From Mucor mucedo (Eukaryota; Mucoromycota; Mucoromycetes; Mucorales; Mucoraceae), in contig NW_026252366.1 of the NCBI RefSeq assembly GCF_025094135.1, positions 62,001-126,000 on the forward strand: 64,000 bases of DNA, given 5' to 3'. The position numbers and the translations under genes were made by a program. Position 1 is the stretch's first letter, and the number at the start of each line of letters is the position of its first letter. This document shows positions 1 to 11,224 of the stretch, piece after piece. The notes below the pieces were generated by a model. That model ran no database searches and was not told the DNA's origin. It saw only the letters and a program-made list of their open reading frames with translations.

Positions 1-486
1 ATTCGATTCGTCTGACATTGTCAGAAAAAAAAACAACATACTGTTCTGGAAGCATACAATATGTGGATGGCTGTCCCAGGTACAGTGGCCATAAGATGTA
101 TCTGGGTAAACTTTTTTATTAAAACTACGGTAAGGATAATGTGGTGATCGTAGCTAATGATACGTCGATAAGGTTATCTTATACGGGTATACTTTTTTTT
201 TGTAAGTACTCATTCATTAGTTTCCAATCATCCACTCTTACAATGTCGTATGATAGAACAACATGTATAAGGCACTATTATTTTCTGTATATCAAGATAT
301 ACCTATCCATTCCTATCGACACAATTGTGTGCAATAAAAATACCCAATTTATATTAAACAGGCCAATATGAGATTCTTTATTTTTTTTAAAATTTTAAGC
401 GGGACGTTGACAGTAAAAACTCACAGTCAATTTTTCCTCCCACCCCCACCTTTTCTTAGCGCGGATGTTACACCTGGTTGCTAGTT
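1..486. other. gene-less left edge
   Basis: No supported coding region. AT-rich sequence with short homopolymers. The only longer open frame has no recognisable composition or motif. It may be the 3' flank of the small secreted-peptide gene on the minus strand. Confidence 0.5.
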
Positions 487-675
487 CTAAGGCATGACTT
501 CAGATTGTGGAAGTGGTCCATATACTGATTTCTGGACCGGTTTTTCATCCACATCAAGATCCTCAGAAAACGTTGATTCATCCTGTTGTCTCTTTTGACT
601 ATCAAAAGTAACGCGGGCCTCTGTACCAATTATACATGCAATGACAAAAGTAAGTAATATAGCAAAAAACCGCAT
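487..675 (-). CDS. small putative secreted peptide (62 aa)
   Basis: A 62-residue single-exon frame begins MRFFAILLTFVIACIIGTEA, a good signal peptide with a short basic start, a hydrophobic core and small residues before the probable cleavage site near residue 20. The mature part is about 40 residues, acidic and polar, with one dibasic KR near residue 28 that could be a Kex2-type site. There are no cysteines, so it is not a typical cysteine-rich effector. No family is recognised. It may also be a fragment of a longer spliced gene, since no other exon was identified. The signal peptide is seen; secretion is inferred. Confidence 0.45.
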   Translation of the reverse strand: MRFFAILLTFVIACIIGTEARVTFDSQKRQQDESTFSEDLDVDEKPVQKSVYGPLPQSEVMP

Positions 676-1182
676 AGTTTGTAAAGTAATGTGGCTTTTA
701 GGGATGAAAAAAAGTTTGTGGGGATGATAGAAAAAGCTGATTTGTTCTTGATATTTATAGTGAAGAAAATTATGTATATTTTGCCGTGATCAGCATAAAA
801 TGCCTGTTGCAGATCGGAATATGTAAAATAAGCCCAGATAAATATTATGCTTATCAAATAATTTCATCGTTATTTTACTTGCATTATCTTAGACAACTGC
901 AAATCCCATTACTTGTAGCGTTAAAAAGAATTCAGATGATTAGCTGAATATTTTTCAAGTTGGAAAGGCAAACTTGGGATGGATCAAATGATAAAGATTA
1001 TTATGCCCTATCAATATCAGATGCATAAAGTGAAATAATGAATTAGAGAAACATATAGACGAAGTTTTTTTTTTTAGACAAATAAGTTTATTATTAAATA
1101 AAAAGTAGTTATTTTTTTTATACAAAAAAAGAAAGGGAAAAAATTTATACAGGTATTAACAAAAGAAATAGATTTAAAAAAT
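676..1182. other. intergenic, AT-rich
   Basis: Between the small secreted peptide (its 5' side) and the 3' end of the CsbD-tailed gene. Short poly-A/T runs only; no gene or structured element recognised. Confidence 0.5.
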
Positions 1183-3270
1183 TTAGATGGCATTGTTAAG
1201 TTGACCATGAGCCTTCATGTCACCTTCAATAACCTTAGCTTCATTACCAGTCACCTTACCGACGATCTTTTCAAGGTTACCCTTGATCTTATCACCAGCC
1301 TTGACCTTACCAGGAGAACCACTGAGATCATGTTCACCTTCAACGCCACCTTGCTGATGAGGAGAGTTCTTTTGAACAGGAGCAAGACCTTCATGAAGAG
1401 GGACACCAGCATGACGAACACCTCTGGAATCATGAACACCAGGCTCTTCAGAGTTAACACCAGCGGCAGTGTGGGTACCAGTGGTCTTGTTGTGGTTGGC
1501 ATAACCATGATCGCCCTTGAGTGCATTGGCAGCGCCACCGGCATGAGTGGTGTTGGGATCAGTATGCTTGTTGTGTTCATGAGCACCGAGAGCGGCAGCA
1601 CCAGCACCAGCAGCACCAGTAGCAGCTCCAGTATGATGATCCTTGTGGAGACCGTCGTTACGAACACCGTTGCTATGGAGGCCATGATCATTGACACCAG
1701 AGTTAACACCAGAGTTGTTAATACCATTGCTGTGAAGACCATGGTCGTTGACACCAGTGTTGTTCAAACCGTTGTTATGCTTGTTATGTTCATGGGCGCC
1801 AAGAGCAGCAGCACCAGCACCGGCAGCACCAGCAGCGGCACCAGTATGGTGATCCTTGTGAAGACCATCGTTATGACCAAGACCAGTGTTGTTGTTATGA
1901 CCAAGACCGTTGTTGTTATGACCAAGACCATTGTTGTTGTGACCGAGACCATTGTTGTTGTGACCAAGACCAGTGTTGTTCAAGCCGTTGTTGACACCAG
2001 AGTTAACACCAGAGTTGTTCAAACCAGTGTTATGCTTGTTATGTTCATGGGCACCAAGAGCAGCAGCGCCAGCACCGGCAGCACCAGCAGCGGCACCAGT
2101 ATGGTGATCCTTGTGAAGACCATCATTATGACCAAGTCCAGTGTTGTTGTTATGACCGAGACCAGCGTTGTTATGACCAAGACCAGAGTTGTTGGCAGAG
2201 TTGTGGAGACCACTAGCATTGTGTTCATGGCTGAGAGGAAGACCGTCAATGTTCTTATGGTTGTTGTGACCAAGACCGTTATCATGATGCTTGTTATGTT
2301 CATGAGCACCGAGGGCAGCAGCACCAGCACCGGCAGCACCAGTAGCAACACCAGGATGACGATGATCGTTGGTATGGCTACGAGAAGAGGCAAGATCGTC
2401 AATACCACCATGAGTATGGGCTTGACCAGTGTGAGCCAAGTTATCACCGACACGAGTATGGGTTTGAGGTTGAGCAGTGGAACCAAGAGAAGCAGCAGTT
2501 CCAGCGAATGCGGTACCAGTATGGTTGTTATGGCCAAGACCATTGTTGTTGTTGTTATGACCTAAACCGGTGTTGTTGTTGTTATGACCAAGACCTTCAT
2601 TGTGGCCAAGACCATTGTTGTTATGTCCTAAACCAGTGTTGTTGTTGTTATGACCGAGACCGTTATCATGATGCTTGTTGTGTTCATGAGCACCAAGAGC
2701 AGCAGCACCAGCACCTAAAGCACCACCAGAAAGAGGGACACCGGTCTTGTTGTTGGGGTGATCAGGAAGGGGCTTGTTTGTGATGCCATTGGTACCAGTA
2801 CCATGATGAAGAGGATCATTGGAGATACCGTTGGTACCAGTATGCTTATTTTGTTCATGAGCACCAAGAGCACCAGCAACACCGCCGTGATGTCCGTTAA
2901 GACCGTCATGATGGTTACCAGTAAGGCCATGGGTATTTTGTTGATCCACCTTGTTTACGTTAGAGATGGGAGCACCAGTATAGTTTAAGTTGTTGCCTTG
3001 GAGACCGGAAGCAGCGATACCGTGATTTTCATTTAATTGACCAGCGGCGGGTTGGTTGTGAAGACCGGTAGAGTTGTGAAGACCATCAGAGACACCGTGC
3101 TGGTTATGGAGACCAGTAGAGTTATGAAGACCATCGGAGACACCACCACGTCCGTTGTTAAGACCTTGATCGTTTAATTGACCAGGTTGTTGTTGGTTGT
3201 TGAGACCAGTAGCATTGTTTAAGTTGTTTGTGAAAGCAGACATATTTATAGTATTTAATTTAAAATTCAA
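1183..3270 (-). CDS. His/Asn/Gly-rich repeat hydrophilin with C-terminal CsbD-like domain (695 aa)
   Basis: A long unspliced frame of 695 residues. Residues 1 to about 630 are low-complexity and repetitive, in two interleaved units: an octet-like GLGHNNNT/GLHNSTG series, and a longer alanine/glycine block ending AALGAHEHNKH that recurs about six times. The last 45 residues (KVKAGDKIKGNLEKIVGKV then TGNEAKVIEGDMKAHGQ) match the CsbD-like stress-protein family, whose bacterial members are general-stress proteins. The product should be very hydrophilic, disordered and soluble. A role as a desiccation/stress protectant or metal-binding (His-rich) protein is inference. The first ATG after a 5' stop is used. 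The CsbD call is fairly safe; copy number of the units probably varies between strains because the DNA is a minisatellite. Confidence 0.85.
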   Translation of the reverse strand: MNFKLNTINMSAFTNNLNNATGLNNQQQPGQLNDQGLNNGRGGVSDGLHNSTGLHNQHGVSDGLHNSTGLHNQPAAGQLNENHGIAASGLQGNNLNYTGAPISNVNKVDQQNTHGLTGNHHDGLNGHHGGVAGALGAHEQNKHTGTNGISNDPLHHGTGTNGITNKPLPDHPNNKTGVPLSGGALGAGAAALGAHEHNKHHDNGLGHNNNNTGLGHNNNGLGHNEGLGHNNNNTGLGHNNNNNGLGHNNHTGTAFAGTAASLGSTAQPQTHTRVGDNLAHTGQAHTHGGIDDLASSRSHTNDHRHPGVATGAAGAGAAALGAHEHNKHHDNGLGHNNHKNIDGLPLSHEHNASGLHNSANNSGLGHNNAGLGHNNNTGLGHNDGLHKDHHTGAAAGAAGAGAAALGAHEHNKHNTGLNNSGVNSGVNNGLNNTGLGHNNNGLGHNNNGLGHNNNGLGHNNNTGLGHNDGLHKDHHTGAAAGAAGAGAAALGAHEHNKHNNGLNNTGVNDHGLHSNGINNSGVNSGVNDHGLHSNGVRNDGLHKDHHTGAATGAAGAGAAALGAHEHNKHTDPNTTHAGGAANALKGDHGYANHNKTTGTHTAAGVNSEEPGVHDSRGVRHAGVPLHEGLAPVQKNSPHQQGGVEGEHDLSGSPGKVKAGDKIKGNLEKIVGKVTGNEAKVIEGDMKAHGQLNNAI

Positions 3271-4136
3271 AAGAGAATAATTTTTTAAAAACTGGGGCGA
3301 ATATCGTCTGGTATTTATATGTTTTTGTTTAAAGCTTGATTTTGTCCCCCACTACGTCAGGTTCATGCATAGCAGTAAAGCTAAGTTGGAATAGATTTCA
3401 TTATGACGATATATTGACAAACTCCGACTTTAGTTTTTTTTTTTTTCTATTTTTGACATCATCATTTAAAAAGCCTTAGGCGTAATAATGCTAATTATGT
3501 AGTAGATCAGAAAAAAATTAAACTTTTTCTATTGCAGATCAATTGATAGTAAGGAACAATGGATTTCTGATCTTTTTTTTGCATGAGGAAAAAGATTATT
3601 ACAGAATCTATTGTTTAACAAATAAGGCTCTTTTCAGGTTAGTATCAAAATACAGAACCTTTTTTTCTTTTTCTAAAAATGGTTTGACAAAAGTATTCTA
3701 TCAAAATGACGCTTTCTAATTTTTTTTTTCTGTTTCGTATATCTTTTTTTAGTAGAACATTTCCAACCAAAGGGGGCGATCTTATTTCATGATGTCAAAG
3801 CTTTCTTACTTAACTCCGACGCACTAAGTCTTTTCTTGTGTTTGTTTATGAAATTTTATTCGTAATGATGACAGGCTTTTTTTTATTGTGCAGAGTTTTT
3901 GTGACACCCTTAAGAGTCACTATTTGCCAGTAATAGAAATATTGTCGTGTTTTTTTTTTTGCAGAAATAAGAAACAAGGAGTGTGTTGTTATCACCTTTT
4001 ATCCGATAAATGATGAAATGCTCCAATGAAAAAAAAAGGATCGTTTCTGTCTCACACACACACAGCGTTTTGCCCATTTTAGTTTTTTTTCCCCGATTTT
4101 TTGTTTATTCCAATTTCTTCTTTTTTTTCTCCCGTC
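3271..4136. other. divergent intergenic region
   Basis: Lies between the starts of the CsbD-tailed gene (minus) and the R-SNARE gene (plus), so it should hold both promoters. Contains CCCCCAC and TACGTCA near 3347-3359, about 80 nt upstream of the CsbD-gene ATG, plus many T tracts. These short motifs are suggestive of stress/CRE-type sites but not diagnostic. Confidence 0.4.
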
Positions 4137-4976
4137 ATGTCAATTGTTCATGGACTTGTTGCTCATGGTACCACCATTGTTGCTGAATTCAAAAAGAATA
4201 GAGAAATCAATGATGTGACAGGTAAGAAATTGGTTAGGACTTTTTTTTTTTCGTGCTAACAGCCGCCCAAAATGATGATAGTGGTACAAGCCATTCTTGA
4301 AAAAATACCTCCTAACAATTCCAAATTGACATATGCATATGATAGGTAAATTTTTAATTTTATTACAGTAAAAAGTCCCATTATAATTACAATTAAAAAA
4401 AATGAAACCATGAATTAGATATTTGTTTCATTATATAGCAGAAGATGGTATTATATACATGTGTATGGCTGATGAATCCTTTGGTCGTCGTATTCCGTTC
4501 TTGTTCTTACGAGACATCCAAACCAAGTTTCTCAGTACGTTTACACATGCCCAAGTGAAACATGCACCGCCTTATGGCATGAACAGTTTCTCCAATGTGA
4601 TTGAGACCCAAATGACACAGTTTTCTTCGGATCCCAGTCTAGACAAGTTTAAGCAAGTGAAGGGAGAGATCGATCAAGTAACGGATATTATGACACATAA
4701 CATTGAACGAGTGCTACAACGCGGTGAACGTATTGATCTGTTAGTGGATAAAACCGATGGGCTTAGTCAACAAGCATTTGCATTTAAAAAGAGAAGCACT
4801 ATCCTTAAGGTAAATCACGGATAGATTGCAACCTAAGCTATTTCTTTCCTAACTAAATGAATATTATATATATTATTTATTAGAGGAGAATGTGGTGGAA
4901 GAATATGAAAATCATGACGTTGATCTCTCTAGTGCTGTTCCTAATAGGCATGTTTACTTATTGGCTTTCTCGGTAG
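4137..4976 (+). CDS. VAMP7-type longin R-SNARE
   Basis: Spliced gene, four exons: 4137-4221, 4282-~4345, ~4419-~4809, and a last exon ending with the stop at 4976. The N-terminal longin domain starts MSIVHGLVAHGTTIVAEF and continues through LTYAYDRYLFHYIAEDG, closely following animal VAMP7. The SNARE motif follows (IERVLQRGERIDLLVDKTD), with the zero-layer arginine in LQRGERID. The final exon supplies RRMWWKNMKIMTLISLVLF, a basic patch and C-terminal membrane anchor. R-SNAREs of this family drive fusion at endosomes and the vacuole; the yeast counterpart in function is Nyv1. Exon joins keep frame (GAT AGA TAT TTG across intron 2). All landmarks are present and the length is typical for the family. 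Confidence 0.9.
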
Positions 4977-5906
4977 TCATTATTTCCTCAAATAACAATA
5001 GTCTACAAATCTTTTTTTTTTCTCCTATATGTTTTAGACCTGAAGCGAAAAAAAAAAAAGTATATTCATCTACACTAATTTTTGTTGTCTTAAAAAAGAG
5101 GGAGACTAGCTCCGGATTTGAGATAAACTATGATTAAGCTTTCACTAGTGTTGAAAAGCTCATGGCAAACATGTATCTAAAAAAAGAGTTGGTAGACGGG
5201 ATCTTTGTAATTTATCACACAATGAGTATCATTTCGTTCGTATCTCGATTTGTCTTTATATGATGCACAATGCACAATCTTTGGTTTTTCTTGGTTCTGA
5301 TCTGTTTTAGTGTCATTAATTCTTTGCAATCTTAGGCCACTATGGTGGATATATATATAAAAAAGGATGGAAATATCAGTCGAACAGTGTTTGCGTCTCT
5401 TAACACATTATTTTAAGACTAGTACAACTGTAGGCTAGTGACTAAACATTAAAAAAAAAAAACGCGGGATGTTAGATGAAAGAAGGGGTTGCACTGAAAA
5501 AAAAAAAAGGCGGCATATACCATCTATGGTACAATGAGTTCTAGTGTATATATATATATTCAATCAGCACGCCAAATGATGAACGACCTACTGAGAAAAA
5601 ACTGATGCATGAGAGATCAAATAAGTATGGGAGGAGGACGGAGGCCCGAGTGCATTTATTCAAAACCTTTTTTGATCCCGAAAAATAATAAACAAAATGA
5701 AATATTTATTATAAAAAAAAAAAAGAAGCTGTACAAAAGAAGGAATATAAAGGGGAGGAGGGGGTAGAAGGGAAAGGAGTGTGAAAGGAGGTATACAAAT
5801 AGATTCTATTATTATTATTAAGGTAAGTTATTGGACATGGGAAATGCTGTTTTTTTGTAATTGAGTCCAGTGTATAAATGCGTGAGTAGGTAAAAGACAG
5901 GATAAA
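4977..5906. other. intergenic between convergent genes
   Basis: Convergent 3' flanks of the R-SNARE and ankyrin genes. Contains two short TA repeats and several A runs. No gene recognised. Confidence 0.5.
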
Positions 5907-7034
5907 TTATTTTGTGATTGATTTTAAAGTATGAATGACGGCTGTTGCTAGTTTATCACGGAGACCTAAACAGGAAGCCAATAAGAGAGCCTGATGAATA
6001 CAGTCCTTGGATGTAGATGGAGTTATTACTAAAGGCACCATATCTATAAAGCCATGATTGGCGGCATAAAGAAACGAGGGATTTTGACCGTTCGCCAAGC
6101 AAGGATTAGCCCCTGCTGTAGACAATTCACGCACCATGTCTATTTTTCTTTGCTGTACAGCAGTTAATAGGCTCGATTCATCAATGATACATCCACGTTT
6201 GATCAACAATTGTAAACATTCAATGCGATTCCAATCCACTGCTAATTGCACAAGACCCTTGGTGGTTTGATGCTTTGCCGTGATGGAGTCATTGTCCAAA
6301 AGTAATTGCAGTGTGTTGATGTAACCAGATACGATAGCACTTTGAATGGAGGAGCGACCATCCACCAAATTCGATTTCCAAAGCATGTCTGTCTCTGTGG
6401 GATTATTATCGTGTATTTTTGATTTGGACAGGAGCAAAGATACACCATGATGAAATCCATGCTGGATAGCAATGTGAATGGGAAGTCTACCTCCAGTTGA
6501 AAATAAATCGATACGAGCACCAGCTGATAATAAAATTTTCAGGCAATCTATTTTATTTGCTTGGGTTGCACAATGAATGGCAGTCTGACCTTGATTGTCT
6601 GTAGCGTTCAGATCAATGTCAGCATGCTTGACCAATAATTCTAAACCTTGGTGGAAACCATGTAAGCAAGCTTCATGGAGTGCTGTTGTTTGATGAGGAC
6701 CTGACTTCATATTAATATCCAAATGAACCAGTTTTAACAGGTCTTGTACGGCTTCTTTTGATTTTCCAATACAGGCCCAGCTTAAAAGTGAACGTTTGAA
6801 TTGTTCATCACAGGTGTTGGGTGATCCCTTTTTAAGATAATTATTCAAACAACCGATATCGAATTTGGATTTTTTTGATGGTTGTGGTGGTGTAGATTCA
6901 TTCTGGATGAATGAGATAGAAAATGCACGTTTTCTGGAATTGAGGCTTTCGATGGGAGAAGAAGGTGGGGAAGGTAAAAGGACGTTGTTAGGCTTTCCAT
7001 CCGTTTTCTTGGTGTTGATATCAATGGCTTGCAT
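5907..7034 (-). CDS. ankyrin-repeat protein (375 aa)
   Basis: Unspliced 375-residue protein. Residues 1-65 are basic and proline/serine-rich (PSPPSSPIE, SRKRAFS, PSKKSKF), resembling a nuclear-localisation and phosphorylation-prone tail. From about residue 80 to the end there are roughly seven ankyrin repeats, with classic signatures such as TALHEACLHGFHQGLELLVK, GQTAIHCATQANKIDCLKIL and GRLPIHIAIQHGFHHGVSLL. Ankyrin repeats mediate protein contacts. The layout (short basic N-tail plus an ankyrin stack) recalls I-kappa-B/Bcl3-like or cell-cycle regulators, but there is no domain to fix a function. No catalytic domain is present. Confidence 0.85.
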   Translation of the reverse strand: MQAIDINTKKTDGKPNNVLLPSPPSSPIESLNSRKRAFSISFIQNESTPPQPSKKSKFDIGCLNNYLKKGSPNTCDEQFKRSLLSWACIGKSKEAVQDLLKLVHLDINMKSGPHQTTALHEACLHGFHQGLELLVKHADIDLNATDNQGQTAIHCATQANKIDCLKILLSAGARIDLFSTGGRLPIHIAIQHGFHHGVSLLLSKSKIHDNNPTETDMLWKSNLVDGRSSIQSAIVSGYINTLQLLLDNDSITAKHQTTKGLVQLAVDWNRIECLQLLIKRGCIIDESSLLTAVQQRKIDMVRELSTAGANPCLANGQNPSFLYAANHGFIDMVPLVITPSTSKDCIHQALLLASCLGLRDKLATAVIHTLKSITK

Positions 7035-10000
7035 TTTTCTTTTTAATTGTAATTATGAGAGAAAAGGGAAAAAGTTTTTTTTATCCGATTTTTCTCGTTC
7101 TCTTTTATAGTTCTTTGTTCTTGGCAGGCAACAAATGAGAAAAAGATCTACAGATTCAAAGACAGCTCTTGGCAAAACTCATGCAAAATAAAAAGGAAAA
7201 TAAAATGTATCATTTAAACATTGTGTGTAAACTCTTGGCGTATATATGCAGTATTCAAATATTTGTCAGTTTCTGAGGGAACAAAGTATGTTTGGATATA
7301 ATCAAAAAGAAGAGAAATATAAATATATATTTTATTTTTTTCGGGTCTTTTGGGTTGCACACGAAAAAAATTACTGGTTATTTCAAGTGGCGTTTTAATT
7401 GGTTAATGAAAAAATCAGAATTTCTGTACCATTCATAGTGTATTAGACACGACTGTTATCTTGGCAAGTAGTAGTGTAAGGGGGGGGGGGGGTAGCTGTG
7501 TTGTTTATTAATATATTACGGAGAATCTTGGATATTTATATGTGTGCACGTCCGAAAAACTATTGGTTCATATTTGCATGTAATATGCTTAAGTGTGAAC
7601 TATTTTATAAATACTTTTTTACATAGCCCCCCTTTTATTTATTTTTTGCCACAGTTCCATTGTCACACCAGGATTCCCTGATTCAGTGCAACCTCCTCGA
7701 ATTTTATATAAATGCCTTTTGCCCGACCTTCTATGAATCGAATGTAAAAATGCCAAGGCACTAATAATTTTATTAATTACAGCACCTGCCGCCCCTCCCA
7801 AGAAAAACAAACATGGAAGCACATTTTCTCCTACCCCATTGCCACTGGGATGTTTCTGTTCTTCTCGAGGTATGTAAACAAGTCTCTATCGCCCCCCACC
7901 CCTTTTATTTAAACGGATAAACACTGCTTTCTTCCCGACCCCTTTTAATTCACATGAAAAACCTTTTCCGGACCGGGGCAACTTTTTTTTCTACATTTTT
8001 TAACCACAGAATCACCCCACTTCACACCTTGCGCCCCCCCCCCCCCGAATGACAAAAGATACAGAAAATGCACAAATCACCCAATTCTACCAGTTTAACA
8101 CGACAGAGAAACACTGGTAGATACTTATACACCATTTGCAGTCTCTCTCTTTTTTTTTTGTCTAATGTAAAGTAACTTTTGTAAGTTTACAATATAAAGT
8201 CTTGGAAATTACTTGTAATGTGCTTGGGAGCGCCTCTCGCGTGTAACAACCCACTCACGCTTGGATGTAAATGTTTTCCCTCATCCCCATGACAACATGT
8301 TATTTATTTTTATTGTCGCTCCAATTACATGATTACAAACGGTAAATAAATGGGTGATCGCTTTCCGTCCCCCCCCCCCCCTCCGATTTTCTATCATTTT
8401 ATCAAAGCGGGAAAAGAGCTAATTGGAGATTACGTAAGCAATCACAACGATGGTGGAGTTTGAAACAAAACAATTGTGTGTTTCGAGCTAAAAATGTTAA
8501 GACATACTTACTACTTGGCACAAGGACAATCGAGCTATCTTTCTTATGGCTTTTTTTAATAAAAAAGTTTTTGTTTTGTTCTAAAAATTTCTTCCCCACT
8601 CCCCTTTATCAAATAATTTGAATTCGCTGGGGTCTATCTTCTATAGTTGTATTATCGATACCCGGGTTTAAGATTTGGAATTCCTAAATAAATCATGCAG
8701 ACGTGAATTTCATGACTAATGTCCCACCAAAAGCTGTCGTTGTCAGTCAACCTCCATCAAAACAATAGTTTTGTCACTTTTCAGATTTACGGGAGAAAAA
8801 TAGTATTTATCAATTACGTCAATCACAAAAATTTACTTGTGTAGTAGGCAGGTAAACTTTTTTATTATTCAGGGGTATCCGAATCCTTTTTTAATAAAAA
8901 CAAACACATGCTGGATTTATGGTCAACTCAGTAATGACAATTTGATCAGATCATAGATATTTTATTCACATCAGACAGGATACTATTTCTAGTTAGATAA
9001 GAAAATTATTACAGGATTTCCTACACAGAACATCCTCCTCCCTCAATAATTCGGATCTTTTACTAAGAAGTTTTGTCCATATATCTAATAATTAAGAGTT
9101 ATTTTGGAGTCTTGCAAGTTTCATCTTTTAATGATTCTCTATGTATTTATCTCGTGAGATAAATGAGTAACTAGTTGTCATGTTGGGTGTTAGGGAGCTG
9201 CTAGGAACAGAGGAATCCACATCTCGTAATTGTTCCTAGCGAGTAGACCATTAATTCTTGTCTACCCTTTCCAACTAATTGCATAAATGTATGACGAGTA
9301 TAAAACAAGAATTTGGATAAACCTAATTTATTGATTTTGTAGTAAGTCCATCTAAATAAACTATCTATCTTATCTTAGCACTTTTTTCTTTTTTTTCTTT
9401 TTTAAAAAAAAAAAGAGAAATGCCGTAAAGAGATGCAATGCGTGTATTATTTAATTCAATGTACTAGTTGCATCCTTTGAAAAGTGCTTATCAAAAAGAG
9501 TTAAAAGTGATCCAGTCACTGTCAAAGCACAAATATGTACGCCTTGTACCACTTTAAGACTGCCTCCTCACTTTTACACCAATTGACTCTCTTATTTTCT
9601 GCACCACCTGATGAAACTTTTTTTGTTTATTTCTCCCATTCCAGTTATTCTGTTGATACAAGCGTGCGAGTATACTACAGAGATGAATAGTCTTTCGGCT
9701 CGTTCCGAGAATGCTAATGCTTACTAACCATATTCTGTAATTTGAGACTCGTATTAAATTAAGCTGTTGGGGGGGTTCAACTTTGTAAGTTTTAAAACTA
9801 GAGCAAACGAGGGAAAGAGAGAGAGAGAGAGAGAAAATGAATGTGTGTGTTTCTACATATGCACCATACAATGGAGAGGTTTTAACCCTCCCCCCATTAA
9901 GCGAGTTTCGTCACTACACACGTGATCGTTTTTTAAATGCAGCTCAGAAACTAAAAAAAGAAATAAAAAAATAAGAGAGGGAATATAGTTATTTTTTTTC

Positions 10001-10050
10001 TTTCCCTCTCTCTTCATAACATACGTTTTTTAAAAATAAAAAAATAAAAA
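7035..10050. other. 3 kb gene-less region with homopolymers and hairpins
   Basis: No credible coding region. Holds poly-G (about 7482-7492) and poly-C tracts (about 8034-8045 and 8370-8381), a GA-repeat (about 9818-9836) and a cluster of perfect inverted repeats at 9145-9265 (listed separately). The right end is the upstream region of the gene at 10051. Confidence 0.5.
9145..9265. repeat. cluster of three perfect inverted repeats
   Basis: Three hairpin-capable palindromes in 121 bp: ATTTATCTC/GAGATAAAT around a 2-nt loop (9145-9164), GCTAGGAACA/TGTTCCTAGC around a 21-nt loop (9200-9240), and GTAGAC/GTCTAC around an 11-nt loop (9243-9265). They lie in an otherwise featureless intergenic stretch. 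Could be a small structured RNA, an element end or chance. No homology is claimed. Confidence 0.4.
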
Positions 10051-11048
10051 ATGCCTGGAACAACTGATAATAATAATGAACGTCACAACGATGAAACATC
10101 AGGCTTGTTACCTCCACATGCGTTACCTTGCCCACCGCCACCACCACCACCATTAGAACAAGATAGTTCGACATTGACTTCACCATGGTGGTCAGAAGAA
10201 CCACCTGCAGAACAAATAGAAGGGGAAGCAGATCATATTCCATCCACAACAGACACTTTGCCATTAACCGAAAAAGATCCCACATCGTCTACTCTGAATA
10301 TCTCTGTTCTTTCATTTAACAGAGCATCGGCCAAAGAAAGCCCAAACCAATGGAAAGAACGTTGTTTCTTATTAGCTGCCACAGATGGATCTTTGAAAGA
10401 ACACAAGAAGGAAACTGTACAAAAAGAATTAGAAGAGATATTTGACAAGTCAAAAGAATGCAGCATGATTTGCTTTTTACGATCTAGTAGGCAGATGACA
10501 AAGGATAGACTGTTACAGGAGCATGGTAAATTACCTCTTACCTATTCTTTCAATCCGTTCTATGGCACATGGATCACCATAGCAAAGACTCCTACAAGGT
10601 GTAAAGAGCATTTGTTGGATGGTATGTTTTCTCATGGTTGTTATAAGTTTCCTCTCCCATTCTAACTGTATTTTTTTTTTTAGCTGGAAATATTACCAAA
10701 AAGACATTTTCTGATTACTACACAATGGAATTGGGTGATGAGCTTGGTCATTCGGGTGAATACGGTAATATTCGATTCGTAAAAAAAGATGCATTTTGAT
10801 TTGTCTTATTAAAAAAACCTTCTTTTGAACTCTTAGTGACAAAAGCAGTTAAAAGGACCTTTAGTCCGCTACAGCATCTTACACAACGATACATGGATTC
10901 TTGGAAAGATGGTAATCAGCAAGCATTTTTCAGCAAGTTTTGGTCTAGTGCTCAGAAAGGAGATGCGTTTTATTTAGTTCTAGATAGTACTAAGCGATTG
11001 ATCGAAAACACGCTGGGTCATGACAAGAAACCTAGCGATAAGAAATAA
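10051..11048 (+). CDS. unrecognised three-exon gene
   Basis: Exon 1 starts MPGTTDNNNERHNDE and has a proline-rich run (CPPPPPPPLEQ) near residue 30. A more ordered region follows (QWKERCFLLAATDGSLKEHK, YSFNPFYGTWITIAKTPTRC). Exon 1 ends about 10621 at GATG|gtatgt. Exon 2 (about 10684-10765) encodes GNITKKTFSDYYTMELGDEL. Exon 3 begins at about 10839 (VTKAVKRTFSPLQHLTQRYM) and ends at the stop at 11046-11048. The whole is about 280 residues, with a basic C-terminal tail. Splice sites are canonical and in frame. I do not recognise the family: no signal peptide, membrane segment or catalytic motif is evident. Confidence 0.65.
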
Positions 11049-11224
11049 AAAGAAAGAAAGAGAGAGATTGTTTTGTTTTTCTTCACCAGTAGATTGAATC
11101 ACTATGAGTCAAATATTGAAAGTTGTAAATAAATAACCAAATACCAATTGGAAAACACATATAAATTACTATATAAAGAGAATTTTTTTTTTGTTAGCTC
11201 TTTTTTTTTGTTGGAGGGGGGGTC

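Noticed and set aside
1201..2565. 454-aa plus-strand open frame antisense to the CsbD-tailed gene
   Set aside because: It is a shadow caused by the codon-periodic repeats. Composition (Thr/Val/Met runs) mirrors the antisense of GLGHNNN units, and it has no domain.
9554..9871. 105-aa minus-strand frame
   Set aside because: Contains a (SL)n stretch from a GA repeat and no recognisable protein features.
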